From contig NZ_JAPWHW010000029.1 of the NCBI RefSeq assembly GCF_028369135.1, positions 1 to 42,567 of the forward strand: a DNA stretch of 42,567 bases, read 5' to 3'. Every line of letters starts with the position of its first letter. Positions within the stretch are counted from its first letter, which is position 1. The stretch comes from Roseovarius sp. ZX-A-9 (GTDB lineage Bacteria; Pseudomonadota; Alphaproteobacteria; Rhodobacterales; Rhodobacteraceae). A model generated the notes under the pieces. The model was not told the DNA's origin, searched no databases, and saw only the letters and a list, made by a program, of their open reading frames with translations. This document shows positions 1-8,282 of the stretch, one piece after another. A program made the position numbers and the translations under genes.

Positions 1-38
1 GCCTTCGATCTTTGGCAAATCTACGCGCTTGAAATGAC

Positions 39-62
39 GGCCTGACGGGCTTGGGTCAGGCC
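39..62 (-). terminator. Hairpin downstream of the betaine transporter operon
   Basis: GGCCTGAC (39-46) and GTCAGGCC (55-62) form a perfect 8-bp stem with an 8-nt loop, about 40 nt past the permease stop codon. No strong T-run follows on the minus strand, so it is a weak terminator candidate. It could equally serve a gene entering from the left edge. Confidence 0.3.
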
Positions 63-103
63 GCATTCGGGCGGGTGAAAATAAGTTGGCAATGCCGATC
101 AAA

Positions 104-1651
104 CTACTTCCGCTGGTCGCGACGGAATGCGCCTTGAACGATGCGATCCATAACCATTGCAACGAACAATATCGCGATACCGCCCATGATACCGGGACCC
201 TTGGCGGCGTATTGCAGTGCTTCCAAGATGACTTTGCCCAGCCCTCCGCCACCGATCAGGGAAATGATCACCACCATGGAAAGGCACATCAGGATCGTCT
301 GATTGACCCCGGTCATGATCGATGGCAACGCAAGCGGCACTTCGACATCTCGTAGCAGACGCCAACGCGAGGCACCGAATGCCATCGCGGCCTCTTTGAT
401 GCTTTCAGGGACCCCGCGCACCCCAAGTGCGGTCAAGCGAATGACGGGGGGCATGCCAAAGATGATGGTTGCAAGGATGCCAGGTGGATTGCCGGTACCA
501 AAAAAGGCCACGATAGGGATCAGATAAACGAAGGCCGGCAGGGTCTGCATCAAATCGAGGATAGGCTCGGCGGCACGATAGGCGCGTTCGGATTTACCGA
601 ACCAGATTCCAAGCGGGATGCCCAATAGCACGCATATGAAAACTGCGGCACCGACAAGGGCGACGGTTTCCATCGCCAATTCCCAATAGCCGAAAAACGC
701 GATGTAGGCGATACAAACTGCGGTGAAGATCGCGATGCGAGGTCCGGCACTGCGCCATGCGACGACACAAATGACCAGCATGACCACCGGCCAAGGCGTG
801 CCGATCAACGTGACTGTCAATGCATTCAGGACCGAGCGAACACCGGTCACGATGGAATCAAAGGTGCCGGCCCCCGCCATCGCGGCCGCGTCGATACGAG
901 CTTCTATCCATGTTGCGACGGCACTGAAGTGACTGCGCTGCGCGGGGAATTCCGACAGTAATTTCGGTGGATTTGCGACGGCAAATTTGTAGATGGTCAG
1001 CGGCGAGATTGCTGCGAACAACAACACGCCCAGGATCAGATTGCGCGGACGGATGCCGGATTCGGTGTGCTGCGGATCAATGCGCCAACGCGAATATTGT
1101 TTCTCGTAGATGATATTTGCACTGCCCCCCTGAACAATGCGCAGGCCGAGAAACAGCATAATGCCAAAGAGCAAAATCGTCGTCGCATCGGCAGAGGCCG
1201 CGACTGCGGCCTCTAGACTGCGCTCACCGGCGCGTCCAAGGTTTTCGGCCATCTTTTCGAACCGTGTCGGATCTTGTCCCGCTTGCTTTGCGGCAGTGGC
1301 CTGCTCAAGGAAACTTGCCGCGCGGGCGAGTTGACTTTCGGCGCGAGTAGCCAAGTCTGATCCAAGATCGCCCCAAAGTCCGCGCCCTATTTGCACCAAG
1401 GCCAGCGTTTCCAGAATGAGAAAGCCCCAAAATGCGCCCCACGCGCCTCGCATGGCCGCCCAGAGCGGCCCCAGAACCGCTGCGGCGCTGTTGAAGGTCA
1501 GTGGAAACGGCGCCGAAGATTCATGGATGCGACGAAAAACGGCGGCGTAGTACCGTCCATTGCGACCGGAAAAGCGCGCAACGGATCCGTCCAGTGCGTT
1601 GTGATCAACTTCGATCTCGTCGGCTGCGGTGACAATGACTTCAGACATCAT
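104..1651 (-). CDS. proW: Glycine betaine/proline-type ABC transporter permease (ProW/OpuAB-like)
   Basis: Membrane permease of a quaternary-amine importer, 515 aa. The C-terminal half is a typical BPD_transp_1 domain with several hydrophobic segments and the EAA loop (ESIKEAAMAFGASRWRLL), which contacts the ATPase. The N-terminal ~270 residues are an extra region with hydrophobic segments around an Ala/Glu-rich soluble stretch, so the protein is longer than E. coli ProW (~354 aa). Its start overlaps the ATPase stop by 4 bp (ATGA), which implies translational coupling. It is the last gene of a three-gene operon (binding protein, ATPase, permease). Substrate is inferred from family and from the neighbouring betaine-type genes; choline, carnitine or dimethylglycine are possible. 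Confidence 0.88.
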   Translation of the reverse strand: MMSEVIVTAADEIEVDHNALDGSVARFSGRNGRYYAAVFRRIHESSAPFPLTFNSAAAVLGPLWAAMRGAWGAFWGFLILETLALVQIGRGLWGDLGSDLATRAESQLARAASFLEQATAAKQAGQDPTRFEKMAENLGRAGERSLEAAVAASADATTILLFGIMLFLGLRIVQGGSANIIYEKQYSRWRIDPQHTESGIRPRNLILGVLLFAAISPLTIYKFAVANPPKLLSEFPAQRSHFSAVATWIEARIDAAAMAGAGTFDSIVTGVRSVLNALTVTLIGTPWPVVMLVICVVAWRSAGPRIAIFTAVCIAYIAFFGYWELAMETVALVGAAVFICVLLGIPLGIWFGKSERAYRAAEPILDLMQTLPAFVYLIPIVAFFGTGNPPGILATIIFGMPPVIRLTALGVRGVPESIKEAAMAFGASRWRLLRDVEVPLALPSIMTGVNQTILMCLSMVVIISLIGGGGLGKVILEALQYAAKGPGIMGGIAILFVAMVMDRIVQGAFRRDQRK

Positions 1652-2679
1652 TTACTCCCTTGAACGCCGCGCAGCAACGCGTGCTTTGTAACTATCCCGA
1701 CCTCGACATCATCATCGACGATCACAACAGGCATTTCGCTTGGAAGCGAAAAGTCGATCAACTGATCAAGGGTGGCGTCGGGAGTGGCGCGGGCCGCACC
1801 CTCAAGCGAGCCTGAATAAGTTTCAACCGGCGCCATGATTGAGTGCGCCCGCACCAGCCGTAGTTTCGAGATGCCTTGCACAAAGGCGCGCACATAGTCA
1901 TCTGTCGGATTCAAAACGATCTCTTCGGGGGTTCCGATCTGCACGATTGCACCATCTTTCATGATAGCAATGCGATGACCAATCCGAATCGCCTCGTCCA
2001 GATCGTGGGTGATAAAGATCGTGGTCTTTTTCAACTGAGCTGCAAGCTGACTGAACTGGTCTTGCAACTGCATTCGTATCAGGGGATCGAGGGCCGAGAA
2101 TGGCTCGTCCATCAACAGGATCTCTGGGTCAGAGGCCAGCGCACGCGCGATGCCGACACGTTGCTGCATCCCTCCCGACAACTCACTGGGCAGGCGGTCT
2201 TCGTAACCGACCAGATCGACCAATTTCAGCGCGTTGTCGGATATTGCCCAGCGTCTGGACTTGGGGATGCGCCGGATTTCAAGCGGATAGGAAACATTAT
2301 CACGCACCGAGCGATGGGGCATTAGCGCCATGTGCTGAAACACCATGCCAATCTGTTCTGCGCGCATCTGCTGGAGGTCGCGCGGTGACATCGCCCCAAC
2401 ATCTCGACCTAAGATTTGGATCGTACCTGATGTTGGTTCGATCAAACGGTTCACATGCCGGATCAGTGTGGATTTACCTGAGCCAGACAGGCCCATAATA
2501 CAAAAAATTTCGCCGTGCGAAACGTCAAGGCAGGCATCTTGAACGCCGACAACACAGTCGAATTTCTTCAGGATTTCAGCTTTGGTCAAACCGTCAGATT
2601 TGATCGCCGCCATCGCTTCATCGGCACGTACGCCGAATATCTTCCAGATATTTTCCAGTTTAATGGCAGGTTCGGCCAT
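1648..2679 (-). CDS. proV: Glycine betaine/proline-type ABC transporter ATP-binding protein (ProV/OpuAA-like)
   Basis: Cytoplasmic ATPase that powers uptake, 343 aa. Visible motifs are Walker A (GLSGSGKSTLIRHV), the signature LSGGMQQRVGIARAL, Walker B (ILLMDEPFSALDP) and the H-loop (IFITHDLDEA). The ~50-residue N-terminal extension before the core (KLENIWKIFG... with CVVGVQDACLDV) is typical of the ProV/OpuAA group, as is the ~100-residue C-terminal tail, where a reduced CBS-like region (VVIVDDDVEVGIVTKHALL) is seen. It lies 62 bp downstream of the binding-protein gene and overlaps the permease start by 4 bp. Family assignment is secure; substrate is inferred. Confidence 0.92.
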   Translation of the reverse strand: MAEPAIKLENIWKIFGVRADEAMAAIKSDGLTKAEILKKFDCVVGVQDACLDVSHGEIFCIMGLSGSGKSTLIRHVNRLIEPTSGTIQILGRDVGAMSPRDLQQMRAEQIGMVFQHMALMPHRSVRDNVSYPLEIRRIPKSRRWAISDNALKLVDLVGYEDRLPSELSGGMQQRVGIARALASDPEILLMDEPFSALDPLIRMQLQDQFSQLAAQLKKTTIFITHDLDEAIRIGHRIAIMKDGAIVQIGTPEEIVLNPTDDYVRAFVQGISKLRLVRAHSIMAPVETYSGSLEGAARATPDATLDQLIDFSLPSEMPVVIVDDDVEVGIVTKHALLRGVQGSK

Positions 2680-2741
2680 GCTGCTTCCTATTGTCGGCTA
2701 TTTTGTGACCGCGATTGGTACGCGGCCACGTTTTCAGCAGT

Positions 2742-3701
2742 TCAGTTGGTGAACCAACCGATGACCCGGTCTTGGTTTGACGCCACCCACTCCTTGGCAA
2801 AGGCACCGACCTCTTTCTTGTCGACCACCACCGCGTAGGTCATCGCGCTGACCTCATCGGCGGAGAACTGGATGTTGCGCAACATGTTCGCCACTTCGGG
2901 CTGTTCAGTTTCTAGCGCCTTGCGGTATCCGATATGGACATTGGCGGTGGGCCAGGCCGATGTGACCGACGATTTGGCCAGCCAATCAGGATCGTCGGTG
3001 GGCTGCACGACGGTCCATGTAGCGGCGTCATAGGCTGGTTCATTCAGTACCGTCATTTCATGCAATGCGAAAATGTAGTGCGGTTTGTAACAGAACCCGA
3101 CCCAGGCTTCATGGGCGTTTATGGCGCGGTCTAGATTGGCATAAGCGATGGTTTCGTCATAAACATCTGATGTCATGGTTTGATCATAACCATATGATTT
3201 AGCTTTGATCTTTTCGACATTTCCCGACGCGTCACCGGGATTGCCAACCCACATGTTGCCCTTGCCATCACCATCGCTGTCAAAAAGCGCTGCTTTATCT
3301 GGATCGCTCAGATCCTCGACGGATGCGACGCCCATTTCGGTTGCCACATAGCTCGGCACACACAGCCCTTGAGATGCGGGCATCCCGGTCTTGTTCAACT
3401 CAACGGTACCTTTTTCGGCGACGTAAGTGTCGTAGAGGTTTTGCTGATTGGGCAACCAAACCTCAGCCATGACATCCATTGACCCCTTGTCCATCGCCTC
3501 AAAGATCACGGGGTTGGTGCCGTTTTGCAGTTCGACTTCCAGCCCAAGGTTTTCTTCGATTGCAACCTTGATGATATGCGATGTCGCGGCTGCCGATGGC
3601 CAGTTTTGCAGGCTGACGACAACATCGGCGGCAAAGACTGGTGACAACGTACCGACCAAGCCAACGGCGGCCGCGACGATTGTCTTGCTGGTTGTTTGCA
3701 T
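2742..3701 (-). CDS. proX: Glycine betaine-type ABC transporter substrate-binding protein (OpuAC/ProX-like)
   Basis: Periplasmic binding protein of the OpuAC family, 319 aa from the chosen start. An N-terminal signal peptide ends near VFAADVVVSLQNW. The mature part carries the repeated Trp/Tyr residues (QNWPSAAATSH, EVWLPNQ, HEAWVGFCYKPHY) that in this family form an aromatic cage for trimethylammonium groups. The start at 3701 is preferred over an in-frame codon four residues upstream because a strong GGAGGA Shine-Dalgarno sits just 5' of it. It is the first gene of the transporter operon, and the motif at 3733-3772 lies just upstream. Confidence 0.9.
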   Translation of the reverse strand: MQTTSKTIVAAAVGLVGTLSPVFAADVVVSLQNWPSAAATSHIIKVAIEENLGLEVELQNGTNPVIFEAMDKGSMDVMAEVWLPNQQNLYDTYVAEKGTVELNKTGMPASQGLCVPSYVATEMGVASVEDLSDPDKAALFDSDGDGKGNMWVGNPGDASGNVEKIKAKSYGYDQTMTSDVYDETIAYANLDRAINAHEAWVGFCYKPHYIFALHEMTVLNEPAYDAATWTVVQPTDDPDWLAKSSVTSAWPTANVHIGYRKALETEQPEVANMLRNIQFSADEVSAMTYAVVVDKKEVGAFAKEWVASNQDRVIGWFTN

Positions 3702-3732
3702 TTTTTCCTCCATGGAGTGACTGTAGATGATT

Positions 3733-3772
3733 GTACCGTATTATGGTATTTATATTTTCTATTACGGTACTT
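3733..3772. promoter_or_regulatory. Candidate operator upstream of the betaine transporter
   Basis: GTACCGTA (3733-3740) and TACGGTAC (3763-3770) are perfect inverted repeats, with a third half-site TATGGTA (3742-3748) between them. The stretch 3745-3772 matches 4361-4388 upstream of aldA at 23 of 28 positions in the same orientation. This suggests one regulator controls both genes. The IclR protein encoded at 10.0 kb is a plausible but unproven candidate. Confidence 0.5.
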
Positions 3773-4360
3773 TGGGTATGAAAAACCGTTGAGTCAAGAA
3801 AGATTATTACCAGCACCCCAAAAGCTGATTTTCAGTGCTAGCCCTCGATTCCGCTCGTAACCTATTGGCTCCAGGGACGTTGTCAGACTAGGCGGCATGC
3901 GATTGCCGATACCGCGACTTCGGTCCAATCGGTAGCGGTGCAGACACTGCCGATCAGCTTCAAACTCCATTGTTTTCAATCGGAGACCATTGCTCATGCG
4001 GTCTGGTTGCAGCGCTTCGCCAGCATTCATTCCGTGACCCGCTACTGCTTCTTCGTTCCAGCCCGCCGCAGATCAGCCTTGACGATCCTCTATCACAAAA
4101 TGGCAGCATTCGATGCCGAGAACACGGCAGCGAACGTCCCGGAACCTTCCATCATGCTGAGCGAGGCGGCGTGACAACACCGCCCAGAGTGATCCCAAGA
4201 AATTCATTAGGCTTCAAGCCAGGGAGGCGGCGCAGCCATCAATGTGAAATGGCTTTGTCAACCGAGGACAGTTCCCTCGCGTCGGCACGAGATCGCAAGC
4301 TTCCGTCTCGCGATGTTGCTCGCGGAGCGTCACGGATCGCCGCAATTAGTTTTGTATAGT
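3773..4360. other. Intergenic region between the transporter and aldA
   Basis: About 590 bases without a convincing intact gene. Short open frames exist on both strands but none has family-like features or a good ribosome-binding site. A possible decayed transposase tail is listed separately. Base composition is uneven and the stretch looks like accumulated insertion debris. Confidence 0.4.
4005..4110 (+). pseudogene. Possible decayed IS6-type transposase C-terminal fragment
   Basis: The plus-strand frame reads QRFASIHS and then, after a divergent stretch, RRRSALT. This resembles the C-terminal tail of some IS6-family transposases (FxSxH...NHF...RRSAALAEW). The middle no longer matches and there are no flanking terminal repeats. 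It rests on a short similarity recalled by eye. Confidence 0.22.
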
Positions 4361-4388
4361 GGTATTTATGTATTGTATTACGGCACTA
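4361..4388. promoter_or_regulatory. Second copy of the 28-bp motif, upstream of aldA
   Basis: GGTATTTAT...TATTACGGCACTA matches 3745-3772 at 23 of 28 bases in the same orientation. It ends 51 bp before the aldA start, a position where a regulator could overlap the promoter. Confidence 0.5.
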
Positions 4389-4439
4389 TTTGAATAATGT
4401 GCCCAAAGGAATAGTCAGACATCAAACCCGGAGGCCGCC

Positions 4440-5876
4440 ATGACCACTGTCCACAAGAACTACATCAACGGAGCGTTTGTTACCCCGAAGTCAGCGGAAA
4501 CGATCCTCGTTTCAAACCCCGCGACGGGCGCAGTTCTTTCCCAGATTCCAAACACGGCTGTTTCTATGGTTGATGATGCCGTAGCGGCCGCGAAATCTGC
4601 CCAACAAGCATGGGAGGCGCGCCCGGCGATTGAACGCGCCGGATATCTACGGCAAATCGCCGCCAAAATTCGTGAGAACGCCCCTAAACTGGCAAACACC
4701 ATTGTCGAAGAACAGGGTAAGATTCGCGGTCTTGCTGAAGTTGAAGTCGGGTTTACCGCAGACTACCTGGACTACATGGCCGAATGGGCGCGCCGAATTG
4801 AAGGCGAAATCATTACTTCGGACCGCCCTGGTGAAAACATTTTCCTATTCCGTCAAGCGATTGGTGTGGTGGGTGGTATTTTGCCATGGAATTTCCCGTT
4901 TTTCCTGATCGCACGCAAACTTGGACCGGCATTGATCACCGGCAACACCATCGTATTGAAACCGTCAGAGGAAACGCCCAACAACGCCGCAATGTTTATG
5001 GAGCTCTTAGCCCAAACCGATATGCCTGCCGGTGTGGTCAATCTAGTCTATGGCGACGGCGCAACCACTGGCACGGCACTCTGCCAGAATCCCAGCGTGG
5101 GCTTGCTCAGCTTTACGGGTTCGGTCGAAACCGGCAGCCGAATCATGGAAATGGCAGCCAGAAACATCACCAAGGTCAATCTGGAGTTGGGCGGTAAGGC
5201 CCCAGCCATAGTGCTAGCAGACGCAGACATAGATCTGGCAGTGAAAGCAATAACCGCAAGTAGGGTCATTAATTCAGGGCAAGTTTGCAATTGTGCCGAA
5301 CGGGTCTACGTCGACGCCCGCGTCGAGGACGAATTCGTAACCAAGTTATCTAAGGCGATGTCAGCCTGCCGCTTTGGAGACCCAAGTAAGGATACAACTA
5401 TCGATTACGGCCCCCTAATCAACCGCGCGGGCCTCGATAAAGTTGTGTCACTGGTAGATCGTGCCAAAGCCGCTGGAGCAGAGGTGATAACTGGCGGCAA
5501 AGCGTCGGACGAAGGCGGTGGGAATTATTATGAGCCGACTGTCCTGCGGGGTGTGGCTCATGACAGCGAGATTATGCAGAATGAGGTGTTCGGCCCGGTC
5601 TTGCCCGTGAACACTGTAAGCGACGCAGACGAAGCGATTGCCCGCGCAAATGATAGCGATTTTGGCCTAACATCTTCGATATATACCCGCGACATCGGCG
5701 CCGCTATGCGTGCCTGCCGCGAAATTAAGTTCGGTGAAACCTACATCAACCGCGAGAACTTCGAGGCAATGCAAGGCTTCCATGCTGGAGTCCGGAAATC
5801 CGGCATTGGCGGCGCGGATGGCAAACATGGCCTCTACGAATACACCCAAACCCATACGGTATACCTTCAAAGCTAG
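4440..5876 (+). CDS. aldA: Aldehyde dehydrogenase, AldA (lactaldehyde/glycolaldehyde) type
   Basis: NAD-dependent aldehyde dehydrogenase, 478 aa, the normal length for AldA. Motifs are the oxyanion-site Asn in GILPWNFPFF, the general-base Glu in LELGGKAPA, and the catalytic Cys in INSGQVCNCAERVYV. That last motif and the C-terminal INRENFEAMQGFHAG and GIGGADGKHG segments closely follow E. coli AldA as I recall it. A GGAGG site lies just before the ATG. In this context it may oxidise an aldehyde released from a methylated amine or an ethanolamine/choline-derived aldehyde; that substrate is inferred. It is a single-gene unit preceded by the shared 28-bp motif and followed by a terminator-like hairpin. 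Confidence 0.88.
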   Translation: MTTVHKNYINGAFVTPKSAETILVSNPATGAVLSQIPNTAVSMVDDAVAAAKSAQQAWEARPAIERAGYLRQIAAKIRENAPKLANTIVEEQGKIRGLAEVEVGFTADYLDYMAEWARRIEGEIITSDRPGENIFLFRQAIGVVGGILPWNFPFFLIARKLGPALITGNTIVLKPSEETPNNAAMFMELLAQTDMPAGVVNLVYGDGATTGTALCQNPSVGLLSFTGSVETGSRIMEMAARNITKVNLELGGKAPAIVLADADIDLAVKAITASRVINSGQVCNCAERVYVDARVEDEFVTKLSKAMSACRFGDPSKDTTIDYGPLINRAGLDKVVSLVDRAKAAGAEVITGGKASDEGGGNYYEPTVLRGVAHDSEIMQNEVFGPVLPVNTVSDADEAIARANDSDFGLTSSIYTRDIGAAMRACREIKFGETYINRENFEAMQGFHAGVRKSGIGGADGKHGLYEYTQTHTVYLQS

Positions 5877-5891
5877 TCTCTTGCTCCTTTT

Positions 5892-5920
5892 CAGGGCGCA
5901 CTCAAATTGGGTGCGCCCTC
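5892..5920. terminator. Bidirectional terminator-like hairpin between aldA and the GlxA-type gene
   Basis: AGGGCGCAC (5893-5901) pairs with GTGCGCCCT (5911-5919). It lies between two convergent genes, 17 nt after the aldA stop. The flanking TTTT (5888-5891) serves as a U-tract on the minus strand; on the plus strand the T-run is weak. Confidence 0.55.
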
Positions 5921-6018
5921 ATTTCGGCAATTCTGGTCTTGGGCGTGGCTCTTCGCGACCTGCAGGCAACAAATCATCGCCTACGTTGGCATCCGATTTT
6001 CGGCAAGCAGTTTAGAGC

Positions 6019-7059
6019 TTATCCCATAGATGGGGACTGCCCACGCTGAAGCTGAATGGGTGAGATCCCGAACTCCGAGCGAAAGCACTTTGAAAAATGG
6101 CTGGGTGATTGAAACCCGCACGCCATCGCTACACAGATCACATCCATCTGTGTCTGTAAAATCAACAGATAGGCCCGTCGTAGCCGCAACCGCATGTAAA
6201 ACTGTTTGGGCGAACTGCCAAGCTGACTACGAAACAATCGCTCTAGCTGGCGGACTGAAATGCCTATCCGGCTAGCCAGATCTTGTGGGGATAATGGCGT
6301 CTCAAGGTTCTGCTCCATCTCCATCAATGTACGGGCGAGCCTCGGGTTCTTTGCCCGGAACTGCGACGGAACATCAACGCGGATACCCTTTTGCACTTCG
6401 CGGATCGCATTATAGCACATGCTTTCCGCAACGTGGCTTGCCGTCGCCTCCCCAAAATCTTGACCTACAAAGTCTAAAAACAGATCAATCGCTGAAATCC
6501 CCCCCGAACTCGTACAACGGGTTTGGTTAGATACATAGGCTTCGGGACTCAGCACGGTATGAGGGAAGCATTCTTCAAAGCTGTCTCGGTATTGCCAATG
6601 CAGGGTTGCTGGAACCTCGTGCAGCAACCCGATCTTGGCCAGAGCGTAGGCAGCAGTACACAGCCCCGTCACCCGCACGCCGTCACGTGCGTGCCGGCGT
6701 AACCATATCTTGAGAGGTTCGATGTCATGCAGGTGAATACGTTCACCACCGACAACCACGACATCGCACGGCCGATCAATCTCGGTCAGCGCCTTAGACA
6801 CGTCGGTTTTCATACCCAGTGAAGACTGGACAGGCGCACCGTCTTGGCTGCAAAGCTGCCAGCTATAGAAATCGCGTTGCACGCAGAGATTTGCGTTCTG
6901 CAATGTTTCCATTGCCGAAATCAGAGACAGCATAGAAAATTCCGGCAAAAGGATAAAATCAAACCGGCGTGAGGCGACGGAGGGGCTAAATCGAGCCTGC
7001 ATGCACATATCTCTTTTTCGGTTGCTCGCCTTTCTATCCAGCGAATTTATGGCAGTCAC
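6019..7059 (-). CDS. GlxA/GbdR-like AraC-family transcriptional regulator with a DJ-1/PfpI domain
   Basis: Transcription factor of 346 aa. Residues ~30-210 form a class-I glutamine amidotransferase-like (DJ-1/PfpI) domain with VRVTGLCTAAYALA around the nucleophile-elbow Cys. Residues ~245-335 form a double helix-turn-helix of the AraC type (PQDLASRIGISVRQLERLF, then a second helix pair ending CGFQSPSHFSKCFR). This architecture is that of GlxA, CdhR and GbdR; GbdR of Pseudomonas controls glycine betaine and dimethylglycine catabolism, which suits the neighbours. The start overlaps the upstream oxidoreductase stop by 4 bp, so it is the last gene of the mttB operon. Inducer and targets are inferred. 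Confidence 0.85.
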   Translation of the reverse strand: MTAINSLDRKASNRKRDMCMQARFSPSVASRRFDFILLPEFSMLSLISAMETLQNANLCVQRDFYSWQLCSQDGAPVQSSLGMKTDVSKALTEIDRPCDVVVVGGERIHLHDIEPLKIWLRRHARDGVRVTGLCTAAYALAKIGLLHEVPATLHWQYRDSFEECFPHTVLSPEAYVSNQTRCTSSGGISAIDLFLDFVGQDFGEATASHVAESMCYNAIREVQKGIRVDVPSQFRAKNPRLARTLMEMEQNLETPLSPQDLASRIGISVRQLERLFRSQLGSSPKQFYMRLRLRRAYLLILQTQMDVICVAMACGFQSPSHFSKCFRSEFGISPIQLQRGQSPSMG

Positions 7060-8279
7060 TCGGGCATAATGTAGCCCTTCGCGTAGGTTTCTTTTATCTG
7101 GTCAAAGCATTTTTCAGGCGGCATGGGGGCTGAAAAACGCGCCGGGTCGATGATGGGTAATTCATAGGGAGGGCGGCCCTCCACCATCCATTCCGCCAAG
7201 TACTTCCCTGATCCTCCACCAGTTCCAATTCCTACGGGAAATCCCGCAGCCAGCCACAATCCTGGATGGGTGCGCACAGGGCCGACCATTGGACAACCAT
7301 CGGGCGGGAAACATAGCGGACCATTGTTGACCTGTTTGATGCCATGTTCACCAAAGGCGGGCATCCTCTCGATTACACGCAGCAAATGTTCCTCAAGCCG
7401 GTCCACATCTGGCACCAGTAATTCCTGCCCGAACGCAGGTGGGATGCCATCTGTGGCCCAAAGTTTTGGGTGTGCCTCGTAAACGCCACACAGCAAAGAG
7501 TGACGCTCTTGACGTACATTCGATGGAGCGCGAGGATCGCGAACGGTCGGCACCTCGTAATCCAGCGCCTTCAGTTCTGGGATGTCGTCGGTGATCAGTT
7601 CGTGATGCTCAAGGGCATAGAGTGGCAGATCAAGCCCAAGTTGCAACGCCAACTCGCGCGTCCAGAAGCTGGTGGCCAGCACCAGATGTTCGCAATGCAG
7701 AATTCCGGATTCAGTCTCGACCTCCCAGCCGCCGCCCTGAAGCTGCTCGATCCGATGTGCCGGACACTGGCGGCGTATTTCGGCACCCAGTGAACGCGCC
7801 ACTTGTGCCAGGGCATGGGTAGCGCCGGATGCATCCACATGACCATCTTGCGGCGTATGTGCCGCGCCAAACACGCCATCAGTATTCACCAGCGGGTTAA
7901 GCCGCGCCACCTCTTTTGCATCGACGACGGCATATGGCACCCCCAATGCCTTGTAGAGTGGTTCTAGTTTGCGATAGGCCGCCATCTCGGATTCGGAAGT
8001 GGCCAGTCGCAATGATCCGGTCGAATGAAAGCCCACCGACTGCCCGCTTTTCGCCTCAGCCTCAAGATAGATGTCCAAGCTGTCCACATAAAGCCGGGTG
8101 ATTTCAGCGTAGTGCCCGAAATGCGTGATGTTACCCGCTGCGTGCCATGTCGAACCGGCAGTCAGTTCAAGCTTTTCCACCAGAACCGTCTCGGTCCATC
8201 CGAGCTTGGCCAGCGCATAAAGCACGCTACACCCAACAATACCCCCGCCAACAACCACGACCTTACATTTGTCACGCAT
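7056..8279 (-). CDS. DMGDH/sarcosine dehydrogenase-like FAD-dependent oxidoreductase (DAO domain only)
   Basis: Flavoprotein of 407 aa. The N-terminal Rossmann motif is VVVVGGGIVGCSVLYALA; GSTWHAAGN (~residues 42-50) contains the His that in dimethylglycine and sarcosine dehydrogenases carries covalent FAD. The C-terminal FAD-binding stretch is AGFPVGIGTGGGSGK. Full-length DMGDH is about twice as long because of C-terminal folate-binding GcvT-type domains; those are absent here, and the frame ends cleanly at TGA. The reaction is probably N-demethylation or another amine oxidation without direct folate transfer. It sits 3 bp after mttB and overlaps the GlxA-type gene by 4 bp. The exact substrate is unknown. 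Confidence 0.85.
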   Translation of the reverse strand: MRDKCKVVVVGGGIVGCSVLYALAKLGWTETVLVEKLELTAGSTWHAAGNITHFGHYAEITRLYVDSLDIYLEAEAKSGQSVGFHSTGSLRLATSESEMAAYRKLEPLYKALGVPYAVVDAKEVARLNPLVNTDGVFGAAHTPQDGHVDASGATHALAQVARSLGAEIRRQCPAHRIEQLQGGGWEVETESGILHCEHLVLATSFWTRELALQLGLDLPLYALEHHELITDDIPELKALDYEVPTVRDPRAPSNVRQERHSLLCGVYEAHPKLWATDGIPPAFGQELLVPDVDRLEEHLLRVIERMPAFGEHGIKQVNNGPLCFPPDGCPMVGPVRTHPGLWLAAGFPVGIGTGGGSGKYLAEWMVEGRPPYELPIIDPARFSAPMPPEKCFDQIKETYAKGYIMPE

Positions 8280-8282
8280 CGT

